From NCBI GenBank assembly GCA_963693365.1, contig CAVNZM010000015.1, positions 6,014,001 to 6,078,000 of the forward strand: a stretch of 64,000 nt of DNA, written 5' to 3'. This document shows, in pieces, positions 1-16,715 of the stretch. Below the pieces are notes generated by a model. It had not been told where the DNA came from, searched no databases, and saw only the letters and a program-made list of their open reading frames with translations. Both the position numbers and the translations under genes were made by a program. Each line of letters starts with the position of its first letter. Position 1 is the stretch's first letter. Source of the DNA: Amoebidium appalachense. Lineage: Eukaryota; Ichthyosporea.

Positions 1-557
1 CCTACGCCACACCCAAGTGGCCCATCCTCAGGTGCGCTGTGCTCTTGCCTAGCCGCCCACAGTGTGCACGGCCGTTCTGGTGTAGTGGGTGGCTATGCAT
101 GGCCTGGCTGGGCTGGGTTGCGTAGGATTGGGCCCTTGCAGTGCATGGCTCTGAGCCACACAGGAGGCATGGGTGTGTCTTGTGGCTGTGCCTGTGGGTG
201 TCGTCTGTGTGCATGCTTAGGTGTAAGCACTCCACCCGTGTTCGATATGCAAACTCAATTGCACGTGTGTGTGTCGTATGCACACACACTGTATGCACTA
301 AACTTGGTAAACACGCCCACTGGCACGTTTGTGTATGGTAATGAGACACACTTGCCCTTGTGTACTAGAACCCACCCACACTTGCATGTGTGTGTATGGT
401 ATCCACCCCCGTATGCACAGTGATGTACATGCTCGCTTGTGCTTATGTGGTATTCACACTCACTTGCGCGGGTATGTGGTACCCACACTCACTTGCACCT
501 GTTCACTGATCTTTACCCCCTCCCCCCCCCCCCCCCCCCCGCCCCCCCCCTCTACAG

Positions 558-2225
558 CAGCGCTTGCCCCCCTGTGCCAAGGTGGTGCGTGCGGAGGAGG
601 ACGAAGTACCTGATCTTGCCCGGAGCAGCCCCACCCTGCTGTGAGTGGCCCTCGGGTGGGGTTGGGTGGGGGGGAGGGAGGGAGGGGGGGGGGGGATGAG
701 GATGAGGGAGGTGTGTGTGTGTGGGGGGGGGGGGGGGGGGGGGAGGGGGGAGTGGGGGAGGTTGAGTGAAAGATGAAGGGGAGGTACAGGTGACCAAGGG
801 CTCTTGTAATGGCATCGAGCTAAGGGAACAATGAATGCACAGAAGGAAGGTGGGGTGTTTGTGTGTAAACGTGTGCGAAGTGGCTGTCTCTGGTTGTGAC
901 TGTGTGTAGGGGCTAGTGCTGGGAAGGACGGGCTGATGCGAGATGCGCAGTGCATGTGATGGCAGAACAAGGTCAGTGCTGTGCCTTGTATGGAAAACAT
1001 ATTCTAAACCCTGTACTTTGTATGGAAAACATATTCTAAACCCTTTACTTTGTATGGAAAACATATTCTAAACCCTGTGTCTTGCATGGAAAACATATTC
1101 TAAGCCCACCTACCCACAGACTGACGGAGGACGAGCACGACATGCTGTCACGTGCAAAGGAGGCCATTGGTGGGTGGTCATGCGTGTTCGGCACACCTGC
1201 ATGCACGGCACCATGTGAAAATATGCCCAGTCGGACAACTGCACCCACCACATGCGCTGTAGGAGTTGTGCCGTTTGTTGCACTTCTTCCGTGTCCTTCT
1301 TCGCATGTCTTTGTTTTGAAAACCCCCCTCGCCTCCCCCCCTCCCCCTGCCCCGCCTGTCCTCCTTGATCTTTCACCTGACTCCATGATTGTCCAATAAT
1401 TTGTCTCTTAAGCGCGTATTGATTGGCTGTCCTTGTGACCCCTGGACCTTCACTTCTCTTCCCATGCCATCTGCACTTTGTTCTGGCCTATGTTCCCACT
1501 CACCCACAATTCTGGCACTGACATTGGGGGGCAGAGGCCAACGGCACGCAGTACATCATCGAGTTGATCAACAACAGCAAGAAGTCCACAGGTGGGTGGG
1601 GGGGTTTAATGGCATGTAATTCAGATGTGGAGGCATGTGCGCTGGGTTCAATGGAGGTGGGGTGTGTGAGTCTGTGCAGGGGAAATGAATTACCGGCACG
1701 TGTCAGTGAGGTGGTTGCACATAACGGGTAAGGGTAGATGACTAAGGGGGATTGGTGTGGCTGCAGGCAGTGCGTTTTCCATCATCTCCACCCCCATGTC
1801 TCCCTTCGACTACTTCATTGAGAACGACGAACAGTGCGTCAGCTTCCGCATCAAAATCCGGCCCCTTGAGGTTCGACCCCCCCCCCCCCCCCCCCCCACA
1901 TTACATATAATGTGTGCGCAATGTGAGGAGGCATCTATGTGCTGCGACGTGCTACTTTGTGTCCACCATGTGCCCCCCCCCCCCCCCCCTTGCTTTCGGG
2001 CCGGATATCTTAGCATCTCCCCGTTTCGCCTGTTCTTCCGTCCTACCAGTTTGCGTATGTGTCGTCCCAAACAGCCTCGCATCCTGCCCCCCTGCGTGGC
2101 TAATGGTGCCTATCAGGCTGATAGTAGCAGGTTTCTTGCTCATAAGGTTTAGGCAGGTCTCTGCTGTGGGAGTTATTTGAGTCAGGGAGGGACGGGGGAA
2201 TGAGGGAGGGAGGGATTGCCGGGGG

Positions 2226-2271
<46 letters not shown>

Positions 2272-3860
2272 GAGAGGGAGGGGGGGGAGGGGGGGGGCGG
2301 GGGATGGGACGAAGGTGGGAGAGAAGGAGGGAGGGAGTTGGGGTGGAGCAGGAGGGAGGGAGTTTGGGGGGGGGGGGGGGAGGGACGGGGAGGGTGGGAG
2401 CTGGGAGGGGTGGAGCATGAATTGAATGTCATAAAACCGTAGACCACATGTTTGTGCTCATGCCTGCACGCGTACACGCATACGAAGCGAAACACAAACA
2501 CTGACCGGCCACGGACAGCGCTCATCATCCACACATCTGCCGTTTGCCGTGCTGCCTGAGGGGGTGCTGAATGTCATTGTCAAGTTGACCTCCAAGGGCC
2601 AGCAGGTGGGTGTGTGCAGCGCACGGCATGTGGGGCTGTGTGTGTTTGCAGTGCACGGCATATGTGGCTGTGTGTGGGGTGCGTGCACAACATGTGATGC
2701 TGTGTGTGGGGTGCGTGCACAACAGGTGTGGCTGTGTGTATCAGGGTGTGTGTGTGCAGTGCTCCGATTTGTAAAGGGTGGGGTGGTTGCAGTGTACATG
2801 GGGTCATGTTGCATGGGCACGAATGTAGACGGGGTGAGTGCCGGGGGGTTCAGGATGAGTATGTGATTGGAGGTGGTGGTGGGGAGGGGAGAAAGGGGTT
2901 CAAACGATGGAAAAGGGGGGGGGGGGGGGGGGGGGGGGGGAGGGGGTGCTAGGGAGAGGCGGGGGGGGGGGGGGGGGGGGGGGTTACGGTGTTAGAGAAA
3001 TGAGCCGAAAGAGATGGTGAGGGCGAGCAAGCCTCGATCTGACTGGGTGGTTCAGTTACGTGAGCGGCAGTTTCAGGACGACTACCGCAACTTCCTGCAC
3101 CTGACCCACTCATATGCCCTGGACGACTATGGTGGGTTCACTGGGTGCGGGGTGCTGGGCAGGGGGTATGGGGGCCAGGGGTGACCTGGAGTAGTGGGGG
3201 GTAGTTTGGGCTGCTGGCCCAGCTCTGGGTGGCCCAACACCAGGTGTAGTACAACATCAGAGTAGTCAAATTTGGGTACACAATGCATGCCTCTGCCAGT
3301 GGGTAGGGTTTACCCAAACCCTTGGGTATACACACATTCTAAACCACCCCCATACCCACACACACAAACACACCCAATCACACTCATACACATGCACGTA
3401 CGCACCACGCAAGCACACATGCGCACACACATTCATGCACACACAGCTGCACACACATACACGTGCGCACAAGTGGCACATACACGTTTCAAGTTGTGTA
3501 CATATACACACACACACGATAAGCAAAAGGGCATATTTTGGCGTTGACGTTCAGACCATGCGGTTAAAGGAGAATAGTTGACTTCTTACAGGGAACGTGC
3601 TAACGTGCTGATGTTGCCATGACCACAGAGTTTCCGTTTCCGCCGTATGACCCCAACCTGCAGAACACGCGTTGTTTAGAAACACAGGTTGGTGCTGGCA
3701 CTAAGCCTCCCCTGAACATGGTTGGGATGTGTGTGGGGTGTGTGTAGTGTCTCAGAATGCAGGTGCGTGTGTGCTTGTGTGCCAATTGGGTGTGATCAAA
3801 ATGAGGTGTGTTTGTGTGTGCTGTGTGTGGATATATTGTGTATGTGTGTGTGTGTGTTGT

Positions 3861-3913
<53 letters not shown>

Positions 3914-4517
3914 TTGTGTGTTGGCATCGAGCTTTACATGGGCCTTTCGGAACGATGCAAACTCAGGCTGGGGCCGCCCCCTTTGTCAGCCTTGTGTAAG
4001 AACGACGGAGAGCGCTTGTGCAAGTATGCACATGCAGTCATGCACATGTTGCTCAGGCCTGGGTGGCATTTTTGTGGGGTTGATCGCACTAATTAAAGAA
4101 CAAGGAAAGAGAGGGCTCCTCAAATGAAATTTGCCGAGGGCAATTTTTAGACTGCTTCAGCAGAGGGCCCAATCGAGCCCAGTCCAAGAATTGATCATGT
4201 TCGTATTGGCCGGGTGAGCCGTCAGCATTGCCATGCAGGGTCATCTTTGCGGCGGCAAAGATCGACCGTAAACATTGCCGCCACAAACATTCTGCTTACA
4301 ATAACGGTCTATTGGCAAAATTCCATAGCTAGGTGGGCTGCCAATAGGGTTGGCGGGCTAAGGGCAAGGGCTGTGTGTGTGTGTGTCGCATGCTACGTTG
4401 AAACCGGGTGGGTGGCTGGCCTGTCTAACATGTTGCTGCGCATTGCAGAGATACACTGTGTTCAAGGGGCCTTTGAAAAAGTATGGCCGAGTAGAGATAG
4501 CCCTCCATGAAATTGAG

Positions 4518-4553
<36 letters not shown>

Positions 4554-4906
4554 CCCGGCTAAGGGGTCGAAACACATACGCAATTGATGACTTGGGCCCT
4601 CCCTGAGGATGGGCTCTGCTTATGACGCATACTGTGCGCATGGCTATGTTGCATACTTGAATGTTTGCCTTTGCATGTGTCTTGTGCGTACTTCGTACCG
4701 TGTTCCGCATTCAAACCACCCCCCCCCCCCCCCCTCCCCCCCCTCTTCTCCCCCTGCCCTCCGTTAAACCTAACACAACACTATTTTTAGGTGGTATCTG
4801 GTGCCAAGCAATCAATGATAGGATGTAGTGATCTAGATTGGAATTCTGTACTGTGATTGCGCCAGTGCTCAGGCTCGTTGGTTCCTTCTTAGTGTTTTGT
4901 TTGCTG

Positions 4907-4953
<47 letters not shown>

Positions 4954-5894
4954 AAAAAAAAAAACTACCACCATTACCCCCCCCCCCCCCCCCCAAAAAA
5001 AAAAAAAAAAAAAACAATTCTGTGGCCCGTAGGAAATGGATACCTGCAAATGAGAAAATACGAGGAACTGATTAATGTATAATGGCAACTTGGTGTGTAA
5101 TATGGTATTTGCATGCATGGATATAATAGGGCAAGTATTTGAACCACCAAACCGCACATGAAGGCATGGATGAATGGAAACATGCACGTGCATATAGAAA
5201 TATCACCCCACCTGGCTCACTCGGATCTTACCATGCGGCCCATCTGGAAGAGGGAGGCATGACTTTGTACTCACTCTCTGTGTTTGCTGTCAGCCCATCA
5301 AGCACCTCTTTTATGCCGCCAGCGACAAGGCCCCGCGCTTTCTAACCTGGATTGCCTGGGAGGTGGGTGTCTGTCCCCAAAGCTAGTGGTATGTAGCTAC
5401 TGCTGTCGAGTGACCCGCCAGTGGTTTCGCGTACACCATGTATTAAATACCGAGGCTCTGCTCAGGAGATATAACAACTGCTTGCTTCCTGTTGTCCCCC
5501 CCCCCCCCCCCCCCCCCCCCCCCTCTTGCCCCGGGGTGCCCGTGCACCTACCAAAACAGTTACCAAAAAAAAAATATAAAAAAATAAGCACCTTATATAC
5601 ACCCACCCGCACACTCCCCTCTTTAGCTGAGCACACAACAATTGCCTTTCCTCGTAGGTCAGGCAGTCTGGATGGGGTGTTTTGCTTTTGGTTGGGTGTC
5701 CTGTTTTTGCTTGTGTAAGCGTGTGATCCTTCCCACAGTCAGTAACCGGGTATGGCAGCGTGTTTGTTTTGGTTGGTTGGTGCAATAGCTGATACCCGTT
5801 AACATGGGAACAGGTCAAGATCATCGTGCCGTGCAAGCAGATATTAAAGCTCGTCCGGCGACAACAAGAGCGCACAGCTGGTACGGCTCAATAG
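558..5894 (+). CDS. Unrecognised spliced gene, 3' part (10 exons)
   Basis: Ten exons join with matching phases and GT-AG borders: 558-640, 1120-1169, 1535-1591, 1767-1870, 2519-2605, 3056-3131, 3629-3687, 4449-4517, 5294-5362, 5814-5894 (TAG). They give about 245 residues with normal amino-acid use, unlike the surrounding simple repeats. Readable stretches include LTEDEHDMLSRAKEAIEANG, SPFDYFIENDEQCVSFRIKI, LPEGVLNVIVKLTSKGQQ and FYAASDKAPRFLTWIAWE, ending in a basic tail with two Arg-Arg/Lys groups. I see no confident family signature and assign no function. The start lies upstream, in the first 500 bases or outside the window. Seven donors are GTGGGT/GTTGGT/GTGAGT types; exons 4 and 8 have a C run right after the donor. 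The last exon could be extended by another splice, but it ends cleanly at a stop in phase. Gene existence is solid; identity is unknown. Confidence 0.72.
976..1110 (+). repeat. 34-bp tandem repeat, 4 copies
   Basis: Four head-to-tail copies of a unit containing GTATGGAAAACATATTCTAA followed by ACCCT lie in intron 1 of the unrecognised gene. The first three are almost identical; the last has small changes (TTGCATGG, TAAGCCC) and runs up to the acceptor of exon 2. Confidence 0.9.
2217..2385 (+). repeat. Long G-run/purine tract
   Basis: A nearly unbroken run of about 48 G followed by GGGAGG-type purine repeats inside an intron. It is one of more than 25 homopolymeric G or C runs in the window (others near 715-750, 2920-2985, 3860-3912, 35299-35324, 37133-37163). 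Open frames here are poly-Gly or poly-Pro artefacts. Confidence 0.9.
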
Positions 5895-6481
5895 CATTGT
5901 TCGCGTTGCAGGCCGACCTGGGCTTAGGAATCCTGGTTATGATCCGGGATATTTCTGGTGGTTGGCACATGCTTCCGTCTCTATTCACCAGTATGTAATG
6001 CAGCTGAATAGTCCATGGAGATTTGTAGGCAGGATTTTATAGGTAGATTGGGTGCCACGCTCACTCTGGCTGAGTATACCATGATTGATCATATGGGAGG
6101 CTGTAGTCAATATAACTAACTGTACATAGCACTTATTATACAGAGCCGTATGGTTTTGTGGAGCTGAAGAGCAGATTGTCGGTTGAATATTCCACCTGCT
6201 CATCCCCGCCACTCATTATGTCATGACATGTGAATATCATACCAGTCTTTAGAAAATCCCCTTCTCTGTGGATGCCTTCCACGGTGGGTGGACAATTCAG
6301 TTCAAGTCAATCTGGCTGAAACAGCAAAGGGTAGTGTCCTGTGTTGCATGTGTTCGGCAATGTTCATTATAAATGGTGAGTTCAACATGTTATTTTGACC
6401 ATTTGATATCGGCTCTCATAAATACTGTAGTGGAGAGAGTGTGTGATAGAGAATTATGATTGTATTGGTTGAATGTTAATG

Positions 6482-6690
6482 TTGGTGCCCGTGGCGCCAG
6501 ACCAAAATTATGTGCACATGCATGCGTCTTCAGGGTGTGTGACCTGCGCGTGCACTCTCCCAACTTGGAGCGTACGACTCTGTTTCTTCTTCTCTTATTC
6601 TTCTTCTTCTTCTTTCTTTCTTTCTTTCTTTCATATCTTTTTCTTTCTTTCTTTCTTTCTTTTTTCTTTTTTTGGGGGGGGGGGATCACA
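6482..6690 (+). mobile_element. Dispersed short element, copy 1 (SINE-like)
   Basis: About 120 bp beginning GGTGCCCGTGGCGCCAG and containing TGCATGCGTCTTCAGGGTGT is followed by a TTCTTC/TTTC pyrimidine tract and a G run. The same order recurs at 7329-7560 with about 90 percent identity by eye. Two copies with a common head and a simple-sequence tail suggest a non-autonomous element. No target duplication or tRNA-like promoter box was found, so the class is uncertain. Confidence 0.5.
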
Positions 6691-7328
6691 CGCCTTTTGC
6701 ATAGGGCAAAATAGTCACAACGCAGGGACCGTGTCCGGCTGCATTCCGATCTCCTTCCATTTCCGTCAATCCGATCAAGCCGTTTTTTGAGAGAAGGGCA
6801 ACAGAAATTGGTTTCAGCGCAAAATCATGGCGTGCGCCAGCGGCAACCTTTTTAAGCTTTATAACATTGTATTTACTAAAGCAGCCAAATATAAGCAAAT
6901 ATATTATATAAAAAGATTTCTATTAAAGATAACATGATAAATATTTGGTTATTGAATGTTTTTTGTCTTCCCTTTGACTGCGATGGCGTCGCCGCCTCAA
7001 GGTAAATGTGTTTGTCATACTCTGGCTCAAACGAATCAGGTAAAGCCGGCTCAGCGTCGTTGATCGATTGATTGGGCGCAAGCGGGAATCGGATTATTCA
7101 AAGTTATATGAGTTGATTGGATCCGCAATTCCATTTTAAAATACAAACTTTGAAGCCTTTTGATTGGATCCGCAATTCCAGTTTAAAAATTTAATGACTT
7201 TTTCGGTTGTGACTAATTGGCCAGATGTTTCTCCGGACATGTCTGGGGCTGCATGCGTTTTCAAATTCCACTCAGAGTCAAAAATTTAAACGTTTCATGA
7301 TGCTGCTGCCTACTAGAGTGATAAACGT

Positions 7329-7562
7329 ATGGTGCCCGTGGCGCCAGTCTACCAAAATTGTGTGCACATGCATGCGTCTTCAGGGTGTGTGACCTGCGCG
7401 TGCACGCGCCCAACTTGGAGTGTTCGACTCTTGTAATTCTTCTTCTCGTCTTCTTCTTCTTTCCTTCTTTCTTTTCTTTCTTTTCTCTCTTTCTTTTTTT
7501 TTTTTTTTTTTAGGGGGAGGAAAAGGGGGGGGGGGGGGAGGGGGGGGGGGGGGGGGGGGGGG
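7329..7562 (+). mobile_element. Dispersed short element, copy 2 (SINE-like)
   Basis: Second copy of the 6482 element: same GGTGCCCGTGGCGCCAG head, same TGCATGCGTCTTCAGGGTGT core, then a (TTC)n/(CTTT)n tract and a long G run. It differs by a 5-base insertion after the head and several substitutions, so the copies are not a recent duplication. Confidence 0.5.
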
Positions 7563-9102
7563 TTACACGTCGGCCGGTTCGCTATGAGGGCCCGCCCGGC
7601 CGGTTCGCCGCGGATACAAGCGGTTCAGGGCGGATCCGGGCCAAAGTTCGCCGAGAGCCGCGAAAGATCTGCAGCCAATTACACGAGCCATTCGACGCGA
7701 TCTGTGGAATGCGAATACCCAGCTCACGGCAGAGACACTCCTGACAGGCACCCAATCGATCGGAGCGCGGCGAAAGCATGAAACAGGATATAGCAATAAA
7801 CGATAACACATAGATTTGAAGTATGTAAAAGGCTTTAAAGATTATTAAAACACCGTACGTACAGGTATGCACATGCACGCGAACAAGGACATTGTCGCCG
7901 CACGTGTTAGGTCCTTGCTTGTTATATAGACCAATCAAACTACGCTTGAGCGTTGCAAAATTCCTTTTTCATGATCTCGGTGCCACTCCTACCTGCCCAT
8001 TCCTATTCAGTATTTAAGTTGTATTAAATAGTAATATAATGATTTTTATCATTTATTTATACATTAAATTTATTCTTTGCAGATTATATGTACAATGTTG
8101 ACCGTAACTACATGCTCCTTAGCGTCCTTTGCTTTGTCACCAATATGAGCCGAAAATTCCCATTTACCCGCATTTCTTAGTTCTCGTCTATGATTGGTTC
8201 ACGTAAACAATTTCTTATCGCTTTGTCACCATCTTGCCACCCGCCGCACTGATCAGTTTCAGATGACGAGTGGCTCACACGCTGTGCAGTACAGCGGCCT
8301 AGTGGGGGAGGCACACACGTAGGGGAGGGACGCGGCCCACTGTGCGTTGATTGGCCAGGGAAGTATGTGGGATAGTCGTGGCGAAAGAGCAGGAATATGC
8401 ACGCGGGTGATTGGATGGCGGAGAGAGGTGCAGAGGAGTGCAGGGGCAACGTATCGGGTCAGAGGAAGAGCGGGAAGAGAGATCGAGCCGGGTCAAGGGA
8501 AGCATGCGAGCCGGGTCAAGGGAAGCGTGCAAAAGGAAGAGAACGAGCCAAGAGAGCGGGCCGGGAGAGGGGAGAAATGGAGAAAGGGGGAAAGGGGGGG
8601 GATTACCTGATTGGTCGCCCATTGTAGTCATTCCCACCAATGGAGTAACAGCACCATTAGCTAGAAAAAGCTAAGATGAAGTAACCAAAAATGGAAGGCT
8701 TTCTGCTCAGGAAGGTAAAAAAAACGGCTTCTACCCATCACCCCGATTGCAGGATTTGATTGTGGGACTAAATGTGGGACATAGCGGCAGAAACTTTTTC
8801 GCCAATCAAAACTGATAACTCGATAACATCTGCTTATCACAAAGTAATCACAACGAGGACGATTAGAACGAAACAGGAATAACGGTTCCATATATTACTT
8901 GCGGAGGTTTTCCCAAGTCGACTTTCTGTCTACATATTTTACACATCGCTCATGCGCTTCAAAGAACGAGTAAGGAGCAGACAGGGCTGGTCTCTTCAGC
9001 ACACAGCACACACCTTGTTTTGGACGGCGTTCTTTTCGCGGGATAACGCAACAGCTTTAAGGTACTGTTAATTTTGGGGCTGCATCTTGGGAGTGTTGGT
9101 AT

Positions 9103-12811
<3,709 letters not shown>

Positions 12812-14590
12812 TACTGATGCAGTTGGGCTTGCATGTTCTGCATGCTTGTTGTTCAGATGGTTTGTGTCATCTCCTCTCAAGGCTATCTTGTGCATGGTTT
12901 CTCTTTGGGTTTTCTCTTGTCCGTCATCCCCGAGAGAAGGGGGGGGGGGGGGAGGAGGCACAGGTCCAACAGTACACTTGGCCACCTGTGTGCACTACGC
13001 TGTGACTACTAGAACCGATTGATCTGGGTTTGTCAGTCGGATTCAAGGGGATAACACAGTTGGGTTGGATAGGATAGCTTTGCTTAAACGTTCGTCACAT
13101 GGGATTGTAGACATGTTTCTTGATGTTATGGTGATACCGGTATACGCGGTTCCCCATACCTTCTCCTATATTCCTGCATAACACTCACGACCAGAGCACC
13201 TTTGTATACGTAAGCACACAAAACAACCGTTTACGTAAATAGAGTAAAGTTTAATAACAAGAAACATTGGATTGTAGACATGATAGGACATGCCATGGTC
13301 CTGATAATAAAGACCTACCACTAAGGCTGCAAGCACCAGAGTGTCCATCCGTGTCAGTGCCTTGAGGCAAACGAGTTGACCACCACGGGATTGTGTGTGT
13401 TTTTGACAATATGTGTTACTAGCCACTCTTTCTTTGTGCATGTGACCACCCGTCATGCGTACACATCCAAAAGGACGCAGGCACATGCACTTCCACGAAT
13501 CCAGCTGTGTGTTCTATTTCTTGTTGTTCAGCTTCTGAATCGAGAGGCACAGACGTACGGTCGATCCCCACATGAGTGTACTATCCTTAGCACCCCCCCT
13601 TCCCCCCCCCCCCCCCTCCCTCCCCTCCCCCCCCCCCCCCCCAAAAAAAAAAAAAAAGAAAAAAGAATATATATTAATAAAACTAAATACAAGTAATAAA
13701 AACACACAAACAACCAACCAACTTGAAACCCCCCCCCCCCAAATTTTTTTTTTTTAAAATAAATAAATTAAATATAATATAAAAAACACGCACAAACGCA
13801 CCCCGGCCGCATTGAACTAACCTATGTGATGTCTGGCATCTTTTCACACGTGTATGAACCCTTAATTGCCAGGCCTTAAGTGCAAGCAGTGCATTAATTG
13901 CGGGCCTCATATATGGCGAAGCATATATGGCCTCATGCAGCGGTGTTGTATAAAAGATCGTGTGTCTGTGACAAACAATATATTTGTAAATGAACGGGGT
14001 TGACTAGACCACGCTTTGCTAAGTTACGTGCTAGTCCTACTTACACCTAGTAAGCCGAGCACACTGAGTGAGCTCTGAAGCCCCCGACATGCCCTTATAT
14101 CGGAGCTCGCACAGCGGCTCAGACATGCGCATCGGTATGTCCTTTTTGGCTACGAGAGCGAATCACATACGGTTCACGGTTCTGTCCCATGGCTATCACG
14201 GTTCCAATAAACTTAGTGAGCCAATCGGGTGACAGTACTTGATTAACGATGCATTCCACAGTCATACCTCACGGCTACTTGCATATTTTCCCATGATAAA
14301 ACTTATAACATAACGCTCATGGTTCCTCTACTATGTGTCGGTCCCATGTGACTATTATATCTGTTTTCCCATGAATAATCCTGCAAGTTGCACGTGCACA
14401 TATGTTTAACTCCATGCTCATGCGCACAAGACTGGGGGGGACATGCATACTGGCCTACCTAAGATCAAACACAGTGGTATATATACATGTACACGTGCGC
14501 GTATATCTCAACCTGTGTACATCCATACTAGATATCCGGTATAATATACCACAAGCCCCACCGTAAAAAGAAGTATGTCGTCCTCGACAT
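12812..14590. other. Intergenic, probably including the 3' LTR of the gypsy element
   Basis: No coding exon seen. There are poly-C/poly-A tracts at 13591-13660 and 13729-13757. The stretch from about 13960 to 14580 lies just downstream of the minus-strand gypsy stop and is where its 3' LTR should be. I cannot fix the LTR ends because the 5' LTR is missing, so no second copy is available for comparison. Confidence 0.45.
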
Positions 14591-14593
14591 ACG

Positions 14594-16715
14594 TCACCAT
14601 GCTCCACACAATGAGTCAATGTATCCGTGGAACGATGCAAGGTCACCTCTGCGTTGGTGGAACTCTCGGATCTTGTCCGGGCAGGCTAAGTCTTTCTCAC
14701 ACTCCCAAGAGGTGAATGATTCATCTTTGCCTGCCCACTTGATCTGGTACCACTTGTAAGGGGTGGATTGCTTGCGCCGTTTCTGAATTCTTACGTCAAG
14801 CACCTTTTCCACCACCCACTCGTCCGGCAGAACCTTGTTGAAATTGTGTCTATCGCCCGTGTCCGGGAGGTGAGAGAGATCTTGAGGCCGAATCCTATTT
14901 TGCTCACTCAATTCAAGCTGAATATCGTCCACGTGCCACTTAGATTTCTTCATAGTTGCTAAGCTTCGGATCTCGTACGTGACCGGGCCGACCCTTTTGA
15001 CGATTTCGTAACCCGTAATCCACCGTACATCCCAGGCACCGATATTTTTGGCTTGATTCCGAACACGAATCCGTGCACCCTTCTTAAATTCACGAGCCAC
15101 CGAGGGGCCTGGGGGCTCTCGTACGGCACGTTGCTGGACCACAGCACGGAGCAGAGGCAGACGGGCTAGTAACTCTCGCCGGTATGCCTTCCACTCTGGG
15201 TCCTTGAGTGCCGGGTGGTTACTGCTAAGAAGGGCAACGTCAGGGAATTGTGTTGCTTCTTGCCCGTACACAAGATAATACGGTGTACATTGCAAAATCA
15301 TTTTGTGTGTTGTTGTGTTGTATGCATGTGTAACCACCGGCAACAGAGTGTCCCAATTAGTGTGCTCATAATTAACGTACTTTGAGAGTGCATTATTAAT
15401 AAATCTATGAGGCCGTTCATTGGAACCGTTGCTTTGTGGGTGATATGCAGAGGTGCTCACTTGTGCAATATTTGCTATACGGCAAACCTCAACAATTAGC
15501 TCATTGAGAAATTCTGATCCTTGATCACTCAAGAGTGTACGAGGGGGGCCGTGTATATAGCAAATTACATTCATGAGTGCATGTGCAACATTAACGGCAT
15601 GCGTAGATTGGATGGGCACAGTGATTAAATACTTCGTGGCCATATCCATAAACACACAAATGAAAGTATTACCATTTTTCGTTTCTGTGAACGGACCCAT
15701 AAGGTCAACAGAAACACGAGAGAACATTTTTAAATTTTCGTATCTCTGTTCAAATGGCCTACTTCTCAAGTGTGGGTTATCGTTACGGCCTTGGCACTGT
15801 GTGCAGGCATTCACATAAGCAGTGATATCTTTGTGCATGCGTGGCCAATAGTAATTGTATAATCTTTCGTAAGTTCGTTCAATGCCAGTATGAGCCCCCC
15901 CGTCGTGCACACTTCTTAATAAATCAGCACGAAGGATTTCGGGCACATATAGGCAACGACGACCATCCTTAGCCACATGATAAAGCACGTCATCCTCTAT
16001 CACACACATTTGTGCTATTTTCTTAACCTTTTTGTATCCGAAATACTCAAGATTAAGACCGTGTGCAGCTCGTTCCCCCCCTGCCTGCCATTCCCGTTTG
16101 GCCTCAGCATCGAGGGAGGCAAGCCACCGGAGCCACGTGATTATATCCTTACACATTTTGTCCCCCCCCTGTGCCATCATAATTGCTTCCTTCTGATAGC
16201 CGGCACCACCGAGTGCAGAAAGGGAGGGCAGGCCGGCTTGACTGAGTGCAGAAATTTGTGCACATTTCAAGCGGTCTGGATCGAAAATGTGTGTGAATTC
16301 GAGTGCATCACCCCAATCAACAAACACTTCGGCTGGTTTCGAGCGAAGCTCGGATAGATCTGCTGTGAGAACCTCTTGTAATTCCTTTTTCACATCCCAC
16401 CTTTCCAGTGGTATGTTTTCGTTCTCATGCAGAATATATCCTATACGGCTTAACCCATCAGCATCGTGCATGGTAGGGCCAGGATGGTAGTATAGATCGA
16501 AATCATACTCCTGCATTTCCAAAGCCCACCGTTGCATCCGTTCGTTTGCTATCCGTTTGACACCTTTAAGAGAAAGACAGGGCTTATGGTCACTTTCCAC
16601 AATAGTATTCACTCGACCATACTATATATATAGTACACGTACACCCTAAACTCTTTCAGTGCCCAATAGATTGCATGCGTTTCTCGTTCGATGTTGCTCC
16701 ACCTACGTTCGGTAG
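14594..16715 (-). mobile_element. Ty3/gypsy chromovirus, 5'-truncated
   Basis: A 672-codon minus-strand frame (14594-16612) covers the end of RNase H (SDHKPCLSLKG; DADGLSR), the integrase zinc finger (H-H-C-C, ending CTQCQGRN), the integrase core with D (SVDLMGPF), D (LSDQGSEF) and E (NGSNERPH), and a C-terminal chromodomain (EWVVEKVLDVR, YKWYQIKWAGKDESFTSWE). The domain order RNase H-integrase-chromodomain is diagnostic of chromoviruses, which insert at heterochromatin. Just upstream, 16626-16712 still encodes RNase H (RRWSNIERE, WALKEFRVYV) in another frame: about 14 bases containing TATATATATA interrupt the join. Protease, reverse transcriptase, gag and the 5' LTR are absent because the element stops where the telomere array starts. 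Confidence 0.9.

Larger units (their letters stand above)
5895..9102. other. Intergenic, no convincing gene
   Basis: AT-richer DNA with short low-complexity frames only. It holds two copies of a dispersed element (6482-6700 and 7329-7560), a duplicated 25-bp stretch around TTGATTGGATCCGCAATTCC near 7115-7185, and a short purine-rich repeat around 8480-8530 in which GAGCCGGGTCAAGGGAAGC occurs twice. I see no RNA gene. Confidence 0.6.

Noticed and set aside
5804-5998. 64-codon frame beginning in the last exon of the first gene
   Set aside because: Different frame from the phase-consistent exon, and it would need a 31-base intron.
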